A stretch of 15,128 bases of DNA from Lachnospiraceae bacterium UBA3850 (GTDB lineage Bacteria > Bacillota > Clostridia > Lachnospirales > Lachnospiraceae), in NCBI GenBank assembly GCA_002392655.1, contig DGHK01000031.1, forward strand, positions 1 to 15,128. Direction: 5' to 3'. Under the pieces are notes generated by a model. That model ran no database searches and was not told the DNA's origin. It was given only the letters and a program-made list of their open reading frames with translations. The first letter of the stretch is position 1. Each line of letters begins with the position of its first letter. Of the stretch, positions 1-7,607 are shown one piece after another. The translations under genes and the position numbers were made by a program.

Positions 1-723
1 ATCAAGGATATGATATGGCATGCAAATGATGAGATGAAACAGGAACTTGATATACTGATAAAGGGCGGAACGATAGAAAAGCAGATACATGAGGATATAA
101 CTTATGATGATATCCATGAGTCAGAAGATAACCTTTGGAATTTCTTGTTCTTCACAGGGTATATGAAGAAGGTATCTGAAAGACGTGATGAACAAAATGA
201 AGAAAAAATATATCTTACCATGAAGATACCCAATATAGAGATACGCAGTATATATACCAATCAGATAAGTAGCTGGTTTGACAAACAGGTAAAGGAAACT
301 GACAGAGGTGTACTTAACAAGGCTGTATTGGAAGGCAATACAGAAGAAATAGAAAACTACGTGAGTGAGCTGCTTGCCAAGACTATAAGCGTATTTGACA
401 GCGACGAAGCCTTCTATCATGGATTTTTCCTTTCGCTTCTTTATAGCGTACCGAATTATTCACCAAGGTCTAATCGTGAGGAAGGAGACGGACGTCCGGA
501 TATAGTATTATATCCTGATCGACCGAAAGATCCGGCAATCATCTTTGAGATAAAGACTAGAAAGAAGTTCAACGAGATGGAAGCAGGTCTTCGCGAAGCA
601 TACGACCAGATAAGAGATAAAAAGTATGAAGAAGGCGTGCTTGAAGATGGTTATATGGGCGTCAAATCCTACGGAATATGCTTTTGTAAGAAAAGCTGCA
701 TAGTAGGAGCATTTGAAAGATAA
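1..723 (+). CDS. AAA-ATPase-like / PD-(D/E)XK nuclease superfamily protein, 3' part
   Basis: The reading frame is open to the first base (codons for IKD precede the ATG at 10), so this is the C-terminal ~240 residues of a longer gene that starts outside the window. Counting from the ATG at 10, a helical middle part (about residues 1-70, including SEDNLWNFLFFTGY) resembles the linker of Lachnospiraceae AAA-ATPase-like proteins. It is followed by a PD-(D/E)XK nuclease-like domain with GRPD (about 163-166) and FEIKTRKK (about 178-185), giving the D...ExK signature. This matches the AAA-ATPase_like plus PDDEXK_9 architecture, a family common in many copies in gut anaerobes with no firm cellular role. 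Seen: the motifs and the truncation. Known: the family pairing. Inferred: that a P-loop ATPase domain lies upstream. The next gene starts 17 bases after the stop, with no terminator between them. Confidence 0.8.
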   Translation: MKDMIWHANDEMKQELDILIKGGTIEKQIHEDITYDDIHESEDNLWNFLFFTGYMKKVSERRDEQNEEKIYLTMKIPNIEIRSIYTNQISSWFDKQVKETDRGVLNKAVLEGNTEEIENYVSELLAKTISVFDSDEAFYHGFFLSLLYSVPNYSPRSNREEGDGRPDIVLYPDRPKDPAIIFEIKTRKKFNEMEAGLREAYDQIRDKKYEEGVLEDGYMGVKSYGICFCKKSCIVGAFER

Positions 724-740
724 AAACCATAGGAGGCAGT

Positions 741-1310
741 ATGAAGGATATACTTTTTATAAATGCGTGTGTCAGGAAAGACTCAAGAACTAAAAGACTT
801 GCGGATACGCTGTTGTCTCAGCTTGACAAGTCGTATGAAGAGGTGACTCTGAAGGATATAACATTTCCTGTAGTTGATGAAAGCTTCCTTAATGAGAGGG
901 ACCGCCTTTCTTCCAAACATGAGTTTGATGCGCCGATATTTAAGTGGGCAAAACAGTTTGCCGAAGCAAGAGAGATAGTGATAGCAGCTCCTTTTTGGGA
1001 TCTGTCATTTCCGGCTGCCCTGAAGCAATACTTTGAGCAGGTAAATGTAGTCGGCATTACCTTCAAATATACGGAGGAGGGAGTTCCGGTCGGACTGTGC
1101 AATGCAGGAAGAATCTTTGTGGTAACTACAGCCGGTGGGTATTATGTACCGGAGGAATATGGATTTGGCTATATAAAAGCTCTGGCAGAGGGATACTATG
1201 GAATCCGGGATGTCAGATTGATAAGCGCTGCAGGGCTTGACATTATCGGGGCGGATGTAGAGGAGATACTTTCATCAGCAGAGAAAAAAATAAGACTTAT
1301 AAAGGATTGA
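741..1310 (+). CDS. Flavodoxin-fold NAD(P)H oxidoreductase (AzoR / quinone reductase-like)
   Basis: A 189-residue cytosolic protein with a strong AGGAGG site (731-736) four bases before ATG 741. The N-terminus MKDILFINACVRKDSRTKRL is the flavodoxin_2 phosphate-binding beta-strand/loop/helix. APFWDLSFPAALKQYF (about residues 83-98) and GITFKYTEEG (about 105-114) match the FMN-binding and dimer segments of the AzoR / NAD(P)H:quinone reductase family. A further TTAGGYY loop (about 129-135) would contact flavin. Family members transfer two electrons from NAD(P)H through FMN to quinones, azo compounds or other acceptors; the physiological substrate cannot be told from sequence. Length is slightly short of typical AzoR (~200). 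It could be co-transcribed with the upstream nuclease-like gene. Confidence 0.85.
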   Translation: MKDILFINACVRKDSRTKRLADTLLSQLDKSYEEVTLKDITFPVVDESFLNERDRLSSKHEFDAPIFKWAKQFAEAREIVIAAPFWDLSFPAALKQYFEQVNVVGITFKYTEEGVPVGLCNAGRIFVVTTAGGYYVPEEYGFGYIKALAEGYYGIRDVRLISAAGLDIIGADVEEILSSAEKKIRLIKD

Positions 1311-1362
1311 GAGTAAATTAGTTTTTTGTGAACGATGCTTTAATATGAAAAAATGGATCTGA

Positions 1363-1385
1363 AACAGGCTGGTGATGTGCCTGTT
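1363..1385 (+). repeat. Small inverted repeat in the gap before rnz
   Basis: The 100-base gap 1311-1410 holds a 7-bp perfect inverted repeat, AACAGGC (1363-1369) and GCCTGTT (1379-1385), around a 9-nt loop. It is followed by TAATTAAAC rather than a T tract, so it is a poor intrinsic terminator. It ends 8 bases before the rnz ribosome site and may be a weak leader hairpin. No convincing promoter was found in the gap. Confidence 0.3.
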
Positions 1386-1410
1386 AATTAAACAAGGAGA
1401 GGAAAAATAT

Positions 1411-2334
1411 ATGATAGATGTATGTCTGCTTGGAACGGGGGGCATGATGCCGCTTCCGTATAGAGCACTTACCTCGCTCATGCTTAGATATAATGGCAGC
1501 AGTATAATGGTTGACTGTGGAGAGGCAACCCAGATTTCCATCAGAAGAAGGGGATGGAGCTTTAATCCGATAGATGTTATCTTTATTACGCATTTTCATG
1601 CTGATCATATAAGTGGTCTTCCGGGACTTCTGCTGGCAATGGGAAATGCTGACAGGCGCGAACCTGTAACAATAGTAGGTCCTCAGGGGATAGAGCATGT
1701 TGTCAGGTCGCTGCTGGTTATAGCTCCCCGACTTCCATTTCAGGTTAACTGTATAGAGCTGGATATAGATAAAGCTGAAGAGGTAATGGAAATCGCCGGA
1801 CTCAGAGTGAAAGCCTTCAAGGTAAACCACAATATGCTTTGCTATGGATATAGCTTTGAACTGGACAGAGCCGGTAGATTTGATGCTGATGCAGCCAGAG
1901 CTCTCGGACTTCCGGTTCAGTTCTGGAGCAGGCTTCAGAAGGGCGAAGAGGTCGAGTATGAGGGTAAGATATATACAGGGGATATGGTTATGGGACCGTC
2001 AAGACGCGGGCTGAAGCTGACCTATACAACGGATACAAGACCTACCGAGAAGATAGTGCAGGAAGCAACGGGAGCGGATCTTTTTATCTGTGAAGGCATG
2101 TATGGTGAAAATGATGCTGAATCTCTCGCGAAGGCAAAGGAGAAGAAGCATATGACCATGCAGGAGGCTGCGGAAATAGCGAAGAAGGCGCAGCCTAAGG
2201 AGATGTGGCTGACACACTATTCACCTTCCATGGTGAAGCCAGAGCAGTATGCCGATTCTGTATGTGAGATATTCCCAAGAACCATAGTCAGCAAAGACAG
2301 AAGGACGGTAGAGCTCAACTTCGAAGAGGAGTAA
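1411..2334 (+). CDS. rnz: Ribonuclease Z (tRNA 3' endonuclease, metallo-beta-lactamase fold)
   Basis: 307 residues; cuts the 3' trailer from tRNA precursors, especially those lacking an encoded CCA. The start is set at ATG 1411 because AAGGAGAGG (1394-1402) lies 8 bases upstream and the protein then begins MIDVCLLGTGG, as in the family. An in-frame GTG at 1372 lies ahead of that ribosome site. The Zn-binding motif is THFHADH (residues 60-66; H61, H63, D65, H66), preceded by VDCGEATQ (34-41). Later ligands are expected in VNHNM, in TTDTRP, and in the histidine of WLTHYSP near the C-terminus. Length is the usual ~300 of the short RNase Z form. It ends 20 bases from the convergent SDR gene, with no clear terminator between. 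Confidence 0.9.
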   Translation: MIDVCLLGTGGMMPLPYRALTSLMLRYNGSSIMVDCGEATQISIRRRGWSFNPIDVIFITHFHADHISGLPGLLLAMGNADRREPVTIVGPQGIEHVVRSLLVIAPRLPFQVNCIELDIDKAEEVMEIAGLRVKAFKVNHNMLCYGYSFELDRAGRFDADAARALGLPVQFWSRLQKGEEVEYEGKIYTGDMVMGPSRRGLKLTYTTDTRPTEKIVQEATGADLFICEGMYGENDAESLAKAKEKKHMTMQEAAEIAKKAQPKEMWLTHYSPSMVKPEQYADSVCEIFPRTIVSKDRRTVELNFEEE

Positions 2335-2354
2335 AAGGTTACTGTTTCCGGTTA

Positions 2355-3377
2355 TTAGATATTTTTCTTTGCCTCTTCCAGAGCATCTATTACCCTGTCG
2401 CACCACTGATCAAACTCGGGATCTTCCACCTGACATTCAGGATGAGACAGAACATAGTCAAGAGCTATTCTTACGCCCTGATCAAATCTTACCGTTGTTC
2501 TCATATCGGGAACCAGTCTTTTCAGCTTCCTGTTGTCAAATACAACCGAAACGGACTTGTCTCCTGTAAGGCTTCCCTCGAAGTCGAAGCCGTACTTGTC
2601 ACCTACAGCACTTAGAAAATCTGAGGAGACATGGTAAGCCTTTAGCTCTACACTCAGAGCGTCTGCGATGGTCTGATATATCTGATCCCAGGTGAGAGTC
2701 TCATCACCGGTTATCTGGAATGCCTCTCCTATAGCGTGGCGGTTCCCCATAAGACCGGTATAGCCCACAGCAAAGTCCTTGTTAAATGTAAGCGTCCATA
2801 GAGAAGAACCATCACCCTGAATGATGACGGGCTTGCCTTCCATCATTCGCTTGATCACCTGATAGAATCCCTTTTTGCCGTGAACACCGAGCGGTACATT
2901 TCGCTCATCATAGGTATGACTTGGCCTTACGATAGTAACCGGGAAGCCTTCTTCACGATATTTCTTCATAAGGAACTCCTCGCAGGCAATCTTGTTACGG
3001 GAATACTCCCAGTGAGGATTTGCAAGAGTAGTACCTTCGGTTATTACATAGCTTGCAGCGGGTTTGTTGTAAGCGGATGCCGAGCTTATGTAGATATACT
3101 GCTTTGTCTTATCCTTAAATAGCCGGTAGTCTCTCTCAACCTGCTCTACCGTAAATCCAATGAATTCCCCAACAACATCAAAAGACATGCCTTCCAGCTT
3201 CTTAGCCGCAGCCTTCTCATCTGATATGTCGCAGATGAGCTGATGAACTCCGTCCGGAAGCTCTGTATTTCTATTACCTCTGTTCAGAAGCCATACCTCC
3301 CAGGCAGGATCCTCTGCAAGTCTCCTGACTATTGCCATACTTATAGTTCCTGTTCCTCCAATAAATAACGCTTTCAT
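2355..3377 (-). CDS. NAD-dependent epimerase/dehydratase (atypical SDR)
   Basis: 340 residues on the minus strand. The start is chosen at 3377 because GAGGAGG sits 6 bases upstream on that strand; a methionine five codons earlier overlaps this ribosome site. The N-terminus MKALFIGGTGTISMAIVRRL is an SDR Rossmann nucleotide-binding loop. YISSASAY (about residues 96-103) is the SDR serine region, and Y125-x3-K129 (EYSRNK) gives the YxxxK catalytic pair. VRPSHTYDER and a C-terminal helical part fit extended or atypical SDRs of the CSP41/NAD-epimerase type. The substrate, possibly a nucleotide sugar, is unknown. It stands alone on the minus strand, flanked by rnz (convergent) and tsaD (divergent). 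Confidence 0.8.
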   Translation of the reverse strand: MKALFIGGTGTISMAIVRRLAEDPAWEVWLLNRGNRNTELPDGVHQLICDISDEKAAAKKLEGMSFDVVGEFIGFTVEQVERDYRLFKDKTKQYIYISSASAYNKPAASYVITEGTTLANPHWEYSRNKIACEEFLMKKYREEGFPVTIVRPSHTYDERNVPLGVHGKKGFYQVIKRMMEGKPVIIQGDGSSLWTLTFNKDFAVGYTGLMGNRHAIGEAFQITGDETLTWDQIYQTIADALSVELKAYHVSSDFLSAVGDKYGFDFEGSLTGDKSVSVVFDNRKLKRLVPDMRTTVRFDQGVRIALDYVLSHPECQVEDPEFDQWCDRVIDALEEAKKNI

Positions 3378-3470
3378 ACGTAACCTCCTCATAAAGTGTG
3401 GAATGTTTAGTTATTTAAGAATCGATGTACTAAATCAACTGCTACCAAGTATATAGCATATATATAATGA

Positions 3471-3498
3471 ATAATACCCGAAAACAAACATAAAACAA
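3471..3498 (-). promoter_or_regulatory. Possible sigma-A promoter for the SDR gene
   Basis: On the minus strand, TTGTTT (3498-3493) and TATTAT (3476-3471) are separated by 16 bases. The -10 is five of six to consensus and the -35 is weak. It would give a leader of roughly 90 bases before ATG 3377 and would diverge from the tsaD promoter next to it. An alternative -10, TATACT, lies closer to the gene but has no good -35. Confidence 0.3.
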
Positions 3499-3505
3499 TC
3501 AGTTT

Positions 3506-3534
3506 TTGACATTTTAATTATAATTTCGTATGAT
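3506..3534 (+). promoter_or_regulatory. Sigma-A promoter for tsaD-ispD block
   Basis: TTGACA (3506-3511), a 17-base spacer and TATGAT (3529-3534) form a near-consensus sigma-A promoter. Transcription should start near 3541, giving a leader of about 75 bases to ATG 3617. It probably drives tsaD, ispD and perhaps the DUF885 gene, since no terminator is visible between them. Confidence 0.75.
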
Positions 3535-3616
3535 AGGTTACTGATGAACGAGAGAGGTTTTACGGTTTGCAGAATCCTAAGACCTCCGGAATATTCAAAC
3601 GATCAGGTGAATGAAA

Positions 3617-4675
3617 ATGGCAAATATATTAGGAATAGAAACCTCTTGTGATGAAACTGCGGCAGCGGTTGTTGCAGATGGAAGAGAGGTAATATCAAAT
3701 GTTATCTATACCCAGATTCCTACCCATACCCTTTATGGCGGCGTTGTACCGGAAATAGCCTCCAGAGAGCATGTGCTGAAGATCAATCAGGTGATAAAAA
3801 AAGCGCTGAAGGATGCTGATATGACCTGGGAGGATATAGATGCGATAGCAGTAACCTATGGACCGGGACTGGTGGGACCTCTTCTTATAGGAGTAAGCAC
3901 GGCAAAGGCGATAGCTTATGCAAAGAATATCCCGTTGGTGGGAGTGAATCATATAGAGGGACATATCTGCGCCAATTATCTGTCTGACGGATCTTTAAAT
4001 GCTGCCACACAGAATGAAAATGCTGCTGCACAGAATATAATGAAACCGCCATATATGTGTCTGGTGGCATCCGGTGGTCATTCCCATATAGTAAGGGTGG
4101 ATGACTATACAGAATATACTATAATAGGAAGAACCCATGATGATGCAGCCGGTGAAGCCTTTGACAAGGTGGCAAGAGCTATAGGTCTGGGTTATCCCGG
4201 TGGTCCAAAGGTAGATAAACTGGCAAGGGAAGGTAATCCTCATGCCATTCAGTTTCCGAGAGCAAGCGTTGGAGATTCGCCATATGATTTTTCATTTAGC
4301 GGAATCAAGTCTGCGGTTCTTAACTATCTGAACGGGGCTGCTATGAAGGGGGAAGAGGTAAATAAGGCTGATGTGGCGGCTTCCTTCCAGCAGGCGGTTA
4401 TAGATGTACTGGTTGATCATACTGTTCAGGCTGCACTGGACTATCATATGGATGCAGTGGCGCTGGCAGGAGGAGTGGCAGCTAACTCGCTGCTCAGGGA
4501 AACCATGAAGGAAAGAGCAGAGGCAAAGGGACTTGGATTCCACTGCCCGAAGCTGATATACTGTACAGATAATGGTGCTATGATTGCTGCTGCGGGTTAC
4601 CATGAATTTATGGCAGGAAGACTTGCTGATCTGTATCTCAATGCTGTACCGAATCTGAAGATCGGACAGAGATAA
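3617..4675 (+). CDS. tsaD: tRNA N6-adenosine threonylcarbamoyltransferase TsaD
   Basis: 352 residues; transfers the threonylcarbamoyl group from TC-AMP to A37 of ANN-decoding tRNAs, working with TsaB and TsaE (neither is in the window). The ATG at 3617 is preferred over one at 3611, because AGGTGA (3605-3610) abuts the latter but lies 6 bases from 3617, and the protein then begins [14 protein letters not shown] as in the family. The ASKHA-fold motifs are clear: NHIEGH with metal ligands H112 and H116, SGGHS (152-156), [15 protein letters not shown] (173-187), LAGGVAANS, and CTDNGAM near the end, carrying the last metal-ligand Asp. A small low-complexity insertion (about 126-141) separates the HIEGH and SGGHS segments and arises from a tandem duplication. 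Confidence 0.95.
   Translation: MANILGIETSCDETAAAVVADGREVISNVIYTQIPTHTLYGGVVPEIASREHVLKINQVIKKALKDADMTWEDIDAIAVTYGPGLVGPLLIGVSTAKAIAYAKNIPLVGVNHIEGHICANYLSDGSLNAATQNENAAAQNIMKPPYMCLVASGGHSHIVRVDDYTEYTIIGRTHDDAAGEAFDKVARAIGLGYPGGPKVDKLAREGNPHAIQFPRASVGDSPYDFSFSGIKSAVLNYLNGAAMKGEEVNKADVAASFQQAVIDVLVDHTVQAALDYHMDAVALAGGVAANSLLRETMKERAEAKGLGFHCPKLIYCTDNGAMIAAAGYHEFMAGRLADLYLNAVPNLKIGQR
3998..4039 (+). repeat. 21-bp tandem duplication inside tsaD
   Basis: Two adjacent 21-base units, 3998-4018 and 4019-4039, agree at 17 of 21 positions (each starts AATGCTGC and shares CACAGAAT). They encode NAATQNE and NAAAQNI, extending a surface loop of TsaD without touching catalytic motifs. The frame is kept. 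Confidence 0.7.
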
Positions 4676-4720
4676 TTTGTAAAGTTTCAAAATGGAGTAG
4701 ATATATAAGGTGGAGGAAGT

Positions 4721-5401
4721 ATGGTAAGTGCTATAATTCTTGCGGCGGGTAAAGGCAGCAGGATGAATTCGGATACTGCTAAGCAGTTTATGGAAATAAA
4801 TGGAAAGCCGCTTCTCTATTACAGTCTCAGGGTATTTGATGCAAGTATAGTTGATGAGATAATCCTGGTCACAAGAGGAAGTGATATAGATTATGTAAGA
4901 ACTGAGATAGTGGAAAGATATGGCTTTCAGAAGGTGCGCAGGATAGTGGCAGGCGGTAAGGAGAGATTCAATTCCGTCTCCAAAGGCTTAAAGGCCTGTG
5001 ACAAGAGAAATAAGATAATTATGATTCACGATGCGGCAAGGCCATGCGTTACAAACCGTATGATACTTGACAGTATCTCAGGTGCCAGAAGGTTTAAGGC
5101 ATGTACAGTTGCCATGCCGGTTAAGGATACTATAAAAATAGTGGATGAAAATGGATTCGGAGTGGAAACTCCTGATAGAAGAACCCTGTATCAGCTTCAG
5201 ACTCCGCAGACCTTTGAAAGAGGTGTGCTGGAGGAGGCGTATGACAGACTGAGGCTTAGTGGAGATACAGATATCACCGATGACACCATGATACTTGAAC
5301 GGTATATGGATATACAGTCCAAGATGATAGAAGGTTCTTATGAGAATATCAAAGTGACAACACCTGAAGATATAAAAATAGCAGAAGCATATCTTTCGTG
5401 A
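4721..5401 (+). CDS. ispD: 2-C-methyl-D-erythritol 4-phosphate cytidylyltransferase
   Basis: 226 residues, the usual length for IspD, which joins CTP and MEP to form CDP-ME in the non-mevalonate isoprenoid pathway. The ribosome site GGAGG (4712-4716) precedes ATG 4721. The N-terminal nucleotide loop AIILAAGKGSRM (about residues 4-15, with R14) and K20 in TAKQF are the catalytic basic residues. IHDAARPCV (about 103-111), TPQTF and the C-terminal TTPEDIKIAEAYL complete the family signature. It lies 45 bases behind tsaD and is probably co-transcribed. No ispF is fused or adjacent here. The following 136 bases (5402-5537) show only a 7-codon mini-ORF and no clear promoter or terminator. Confidence 0.95.
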   Translation: MVSAIILAAGKGSRMNSDTAKQFMEINGKPLLYYSLRVFDASIVDEIILVTRGSDIDYVRTEIVERYGFQKVRRIVAGGKERFNSVSKGLKACDKRNKIIMIHDAARPCVTNRMILDSISGARRFKACTVAMPVKDTIKIVDENGFGVETPDRRTLYQLQTPQTFERGVLEEAYDRLRLSGDTDITDDTMILERYMDIQSKMIEGSYENIKVTTPEDIKIAEAYLS

Positions 5402-5537
5402 TGTGAGCAGGGAAAATGTAATCAGGAGAAATGCTGTCTGGAAGAAAACAATAAGGTGCAGTAAGAAATAAAACAGGAAGACAGTATCGTAGATATTGCG
5501 GCTCAGAGAATGTGCCGGAAAAATTATGGAGGAAAAC

Positions 5538-7475
5538 GTGAAGATAGATAAGTGTAAGATCAAAAAAAATATAGCCATGATGCTGGTGCTCATGCTGATA
5601 TTTTCCGTAAGCGGATGCGGAAGTCAGGAGACCTTCTATGAAACCGGACTTGGCGGACTGGGAAGTGCAAATGGAACAGGACTCGCAAGCGGAGATGAGG
5701 GTGATGACGAGGATTCCGGAGAAGATAGCGGTGACAGCGACACTGTTGATTACGTAGAGCAGGAATATGCTGAAACAGAAAATGCTGATTTTCAGGAATT
5801 TATCTGGAATTATTTTAAGGATACTGTAACGGACAGCGCTATGAGCTATAACCAGTACATTATGTATGACGATTCCTATGATCTGGATAAGGACAGTATC
5901 GTAGCCACTCTTGGGGATGCAACGATAAGTGATGCGACCATAGCAGAAGACAAAAAAGAGGATGAGGATTTCTATAATGAACTTCTGGAGTTCGAGGATG
6001 CAGAACTTACAGAGGACGAAAGATTTACCTATGAATGTATGAAGTGCGATACAGAGATAGCCATGCATTATTATGATAATCCTTATCTGGATGATCCATT
6101 TTCACCGATGAGAGGACTTCAGTCTAATATAGTCAGTGCATTTCTAGAATACCGTTTTGATGATAAAGGGGATATAGACGATTATCTTGAGATGCTTTCT
6201 CAGGTTCGCGATTATTTTGGCGGGATGATAGAGTATGAGAAAGCAAGGTCTGAAAAGGGCCTGTTCATGAATGACAAAAATGCAGACGATGTTATACAGC
6301 AATGTGATGACATGCTGGAGAAGACAGAAGACAATATAATGATCACAGAGTTTGGCGAAATGCTGGGTAAGCTGGACTTTATTACCGCCGAGGAGAAGGC
6401 TGCCTACGAGGAGACTAATAAGGAGATTGTGCTAAGTACAGTGCTTCCTGCCTTTGAAGACCTGAAGGTGGCATTTCAGGAGCTTAAGGGTACCTGCAAG
6501 AATGAAAATGGACTATATTACTTTGACGGTGGAAAGGATTTTTATCAGAATTATATCTTTCCGGTTTATTCCGGTTCTGCTAAAACCGTAGATGAGGAAA
6601 TAGCTTTTCTTGATAGTCGTGCAAATACTCTTATAACGAATATGATGACGCTGTCATATTCATATCCGGACGCATATCAGGATTACTCTGACAATTATGG
6701 TGAATTCTTCAAGATATATGATGATTTGGGACCGAAGGGAATCATTGATATGCTTCAGGAGGACTATATGGAGGATTTCCCATTTGAAGAGAAGGTTCCA
6801 TTTGAAGTTGACTACATGTCGGATACCCTGTCGAAGCTGCATAAATCAACCCTTGCTTATTACAATACCAATCCGGCGGACAATCCGGACTATAACATTA
6901 TCAAGGTAAACTCACTCAGCACTGAGGGTGTATTTGATACTCTTGCACATGAGAGCTTCCCGGGACATGCATTCCAGTTCTGGTATTTCAGAAGTACTAA
7001 GCCTAATCCGGGTCGTATCCTTGAAAGCAACCTAGGTTATGTAGAGGGATGGGCTGTATATAGTGCATATCAGACATGTCTCAAATGTGATCTTGACGGA
7101 AGGGAAAATGCTGATATTATCATGCAGCTCAATAATATTGATCAGGAATTTGGCTATCTGATGGCAGAACGTGTTGATCTGGGAGTTAATTACGAGGGCT
7201 GGACCTATGATGATGCCCTTGACTATCTGAGCGAATGGGGTATGGGCGAAGATGCACTGGAATACTGGTTTGATGCAGCAACAGGCGATCCGGGCATATT
7301 CCTGAGCTACAGTGTTGGCTACTATGAAATGAATGAGCTGAGAGAAAAGGCTGAAGATGCACTTGGAGACAAGTTTGTCGCAAAGGATTTTCATAAGGTT
7401 ATACTTGATGCAGGTCCATGCCAGTATGCAATGCTGGAGAAAAAAGTGGATAAGTATATACATGATAATCAGTAG
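5538..7475 (+). CDS. DUF885 family lipoprotein, predicted metal-dependent hydrolase
   Basis: About 645 residues. The start is set at GTG 5538, with GGAGG (5528-5532) five bases upstream; ATG 5526 in the same frame is possible but has a weaker site. A basic N-terminus and hydrophobic segment (about residues 12-24) lead to the lipobox VSGC, so Cys27 should be lipidated and the protein held on the outer face of the membrane. A Gly/Asp/Glu-rich acidic linker follows (about 30-75). The rest matches DUF885: the HESFPGH motif (H471, E472, H477) is a gluzincin-like metal site, and E503 in VEGWA is a likely third ligand. This suggests a peptidase-like extracellular enzyme, but the substrate is unknown. 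It lies behind tsaD-ispD. Confidence 0.85.
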   Translation: MKIDKCKIKKNIAMMLVLMLIFSVSGCGSQETFYETGLGGLGSANGTGLASGDEGDDEDSGEDSGDSDTVDYVEQEYAETENADFQEFIWNYFKDTVTDSAMSYNQYIMYDDSYDLDKDSIVATLGDATISDATIAEDKKEDEDFYNELLEFEDAELTEDERFTYECMKCDTEIAMHYYDNPYLDDPFSPMRGLQSNIVSAFLEYRFDDKGDIDDYLEMLSQVRDYFGGMIEYEKARSEKGLFMNDKNADDVIQQCDDMLEKTEDNIMITEFGEMLGKLDFITAEEKAAYEETNKEIVLSTVLPAFEDLKVAFQELKGTCKNENGLYYFDGGKDFYQNYIFPVYSGSAKTVDEEIAFLDSRANTLITNMMTLSYSYPDAYQDYSDNYGEFFKIYDDLGPKGIIDMLQEDYMEDFPFEEKVPFEVDYMSDTLSKLHKSTLAYYNTNPADNPDYNIIKVNSLSTEGVFDTLAHESFPGHAFQFWYFRSTKPNPGRILESNLGYVEGWAVYSAYQTCLKCDLDGRENADIIMQLNNIDQEFGYLMAERVDLGVNYEGWTYDDALDYLSEWGMGEDALEYWFDAATGDPGIFLSYSVGYYEMNELREKAEDALGDKFVAKDFHKVILDAGPCQYAMLEKKVDKYIHDNQ

Positions 7476-7479
7476 GCTC

Positions 7480-7509
7480 TTGATTTTCTCAGGAGATGAG
7501 AGTTATAAT
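7480..7509 (+). promoter_or_regulatory. Candidate sigma-A promoter for the cell-wall-binding repeat protein
   Basis: TTGATT (7480-7485), an 18-base spacer and a perfect TATAAT (7504-7509) lie just behind the DUF885 stop. Transcription would start near 7516, giving a leader of about 92 bases that contains the hairpin at 7542-7579. Confidence 0.5.
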
Positions 7510-7541
7510 TTAATAGGTTGTGAGTTTGTTATTTAAGATGA

Positions 7542-7579
7542 AAATACCGGGGAGTTGTTTTTACAATTTTCCGGTATTT
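7542..7579 (+). promoter_or_regulatory. 17-bp leader hairpin before the 849-residue secreted protein gene
   Basis: AAATACCGG (7542-7550) pairs with CCGGTATTT (7571-7579). GGAG (7551-7554) pairs with TTTT (7567-7570) through one A-U and three G-U pairs, and TTGT pairs with ACAA around a TTTT loop. The result is an uninterrupted 17-bp stem in plus-strand RNA. The same region in minus-strand RNA would carry three A-C mismatches, so structure is favoured only on the gene's strand. No T tract follows, so it is not a standard terminator. It ends 12 bases before the ribosome site (7592-7600) and could stabilise the mRNA or affect translation. Confidence 0.6.
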
Positions 7580-7607
7580 GAGGTCTATATAAAGGAGAGG
7601 GAAACGT

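Noticed and set aside
1372..1410. Upstream GTG start for ribonuclease Z
   Set aside because: It would place the AAGGAGAGG ribosome site inside the gene and add residues not seen in the family.
5480..5904. 13-bp direct repeat GACAGTATCGTAG at 5480-5492 and 5892-5904
   Set aside because: A repeat of this length is expected by chance about once or twice in 15 kb, and the second copy is inside coding sequence.
7477..7502. Terminator after the DUF885 gene
   Set aside because: The possible CTCTTG/TGAGAG pairing is only about 6 bp with two G-U pairs and no T tract, and it overlaps a better promoter candidate.
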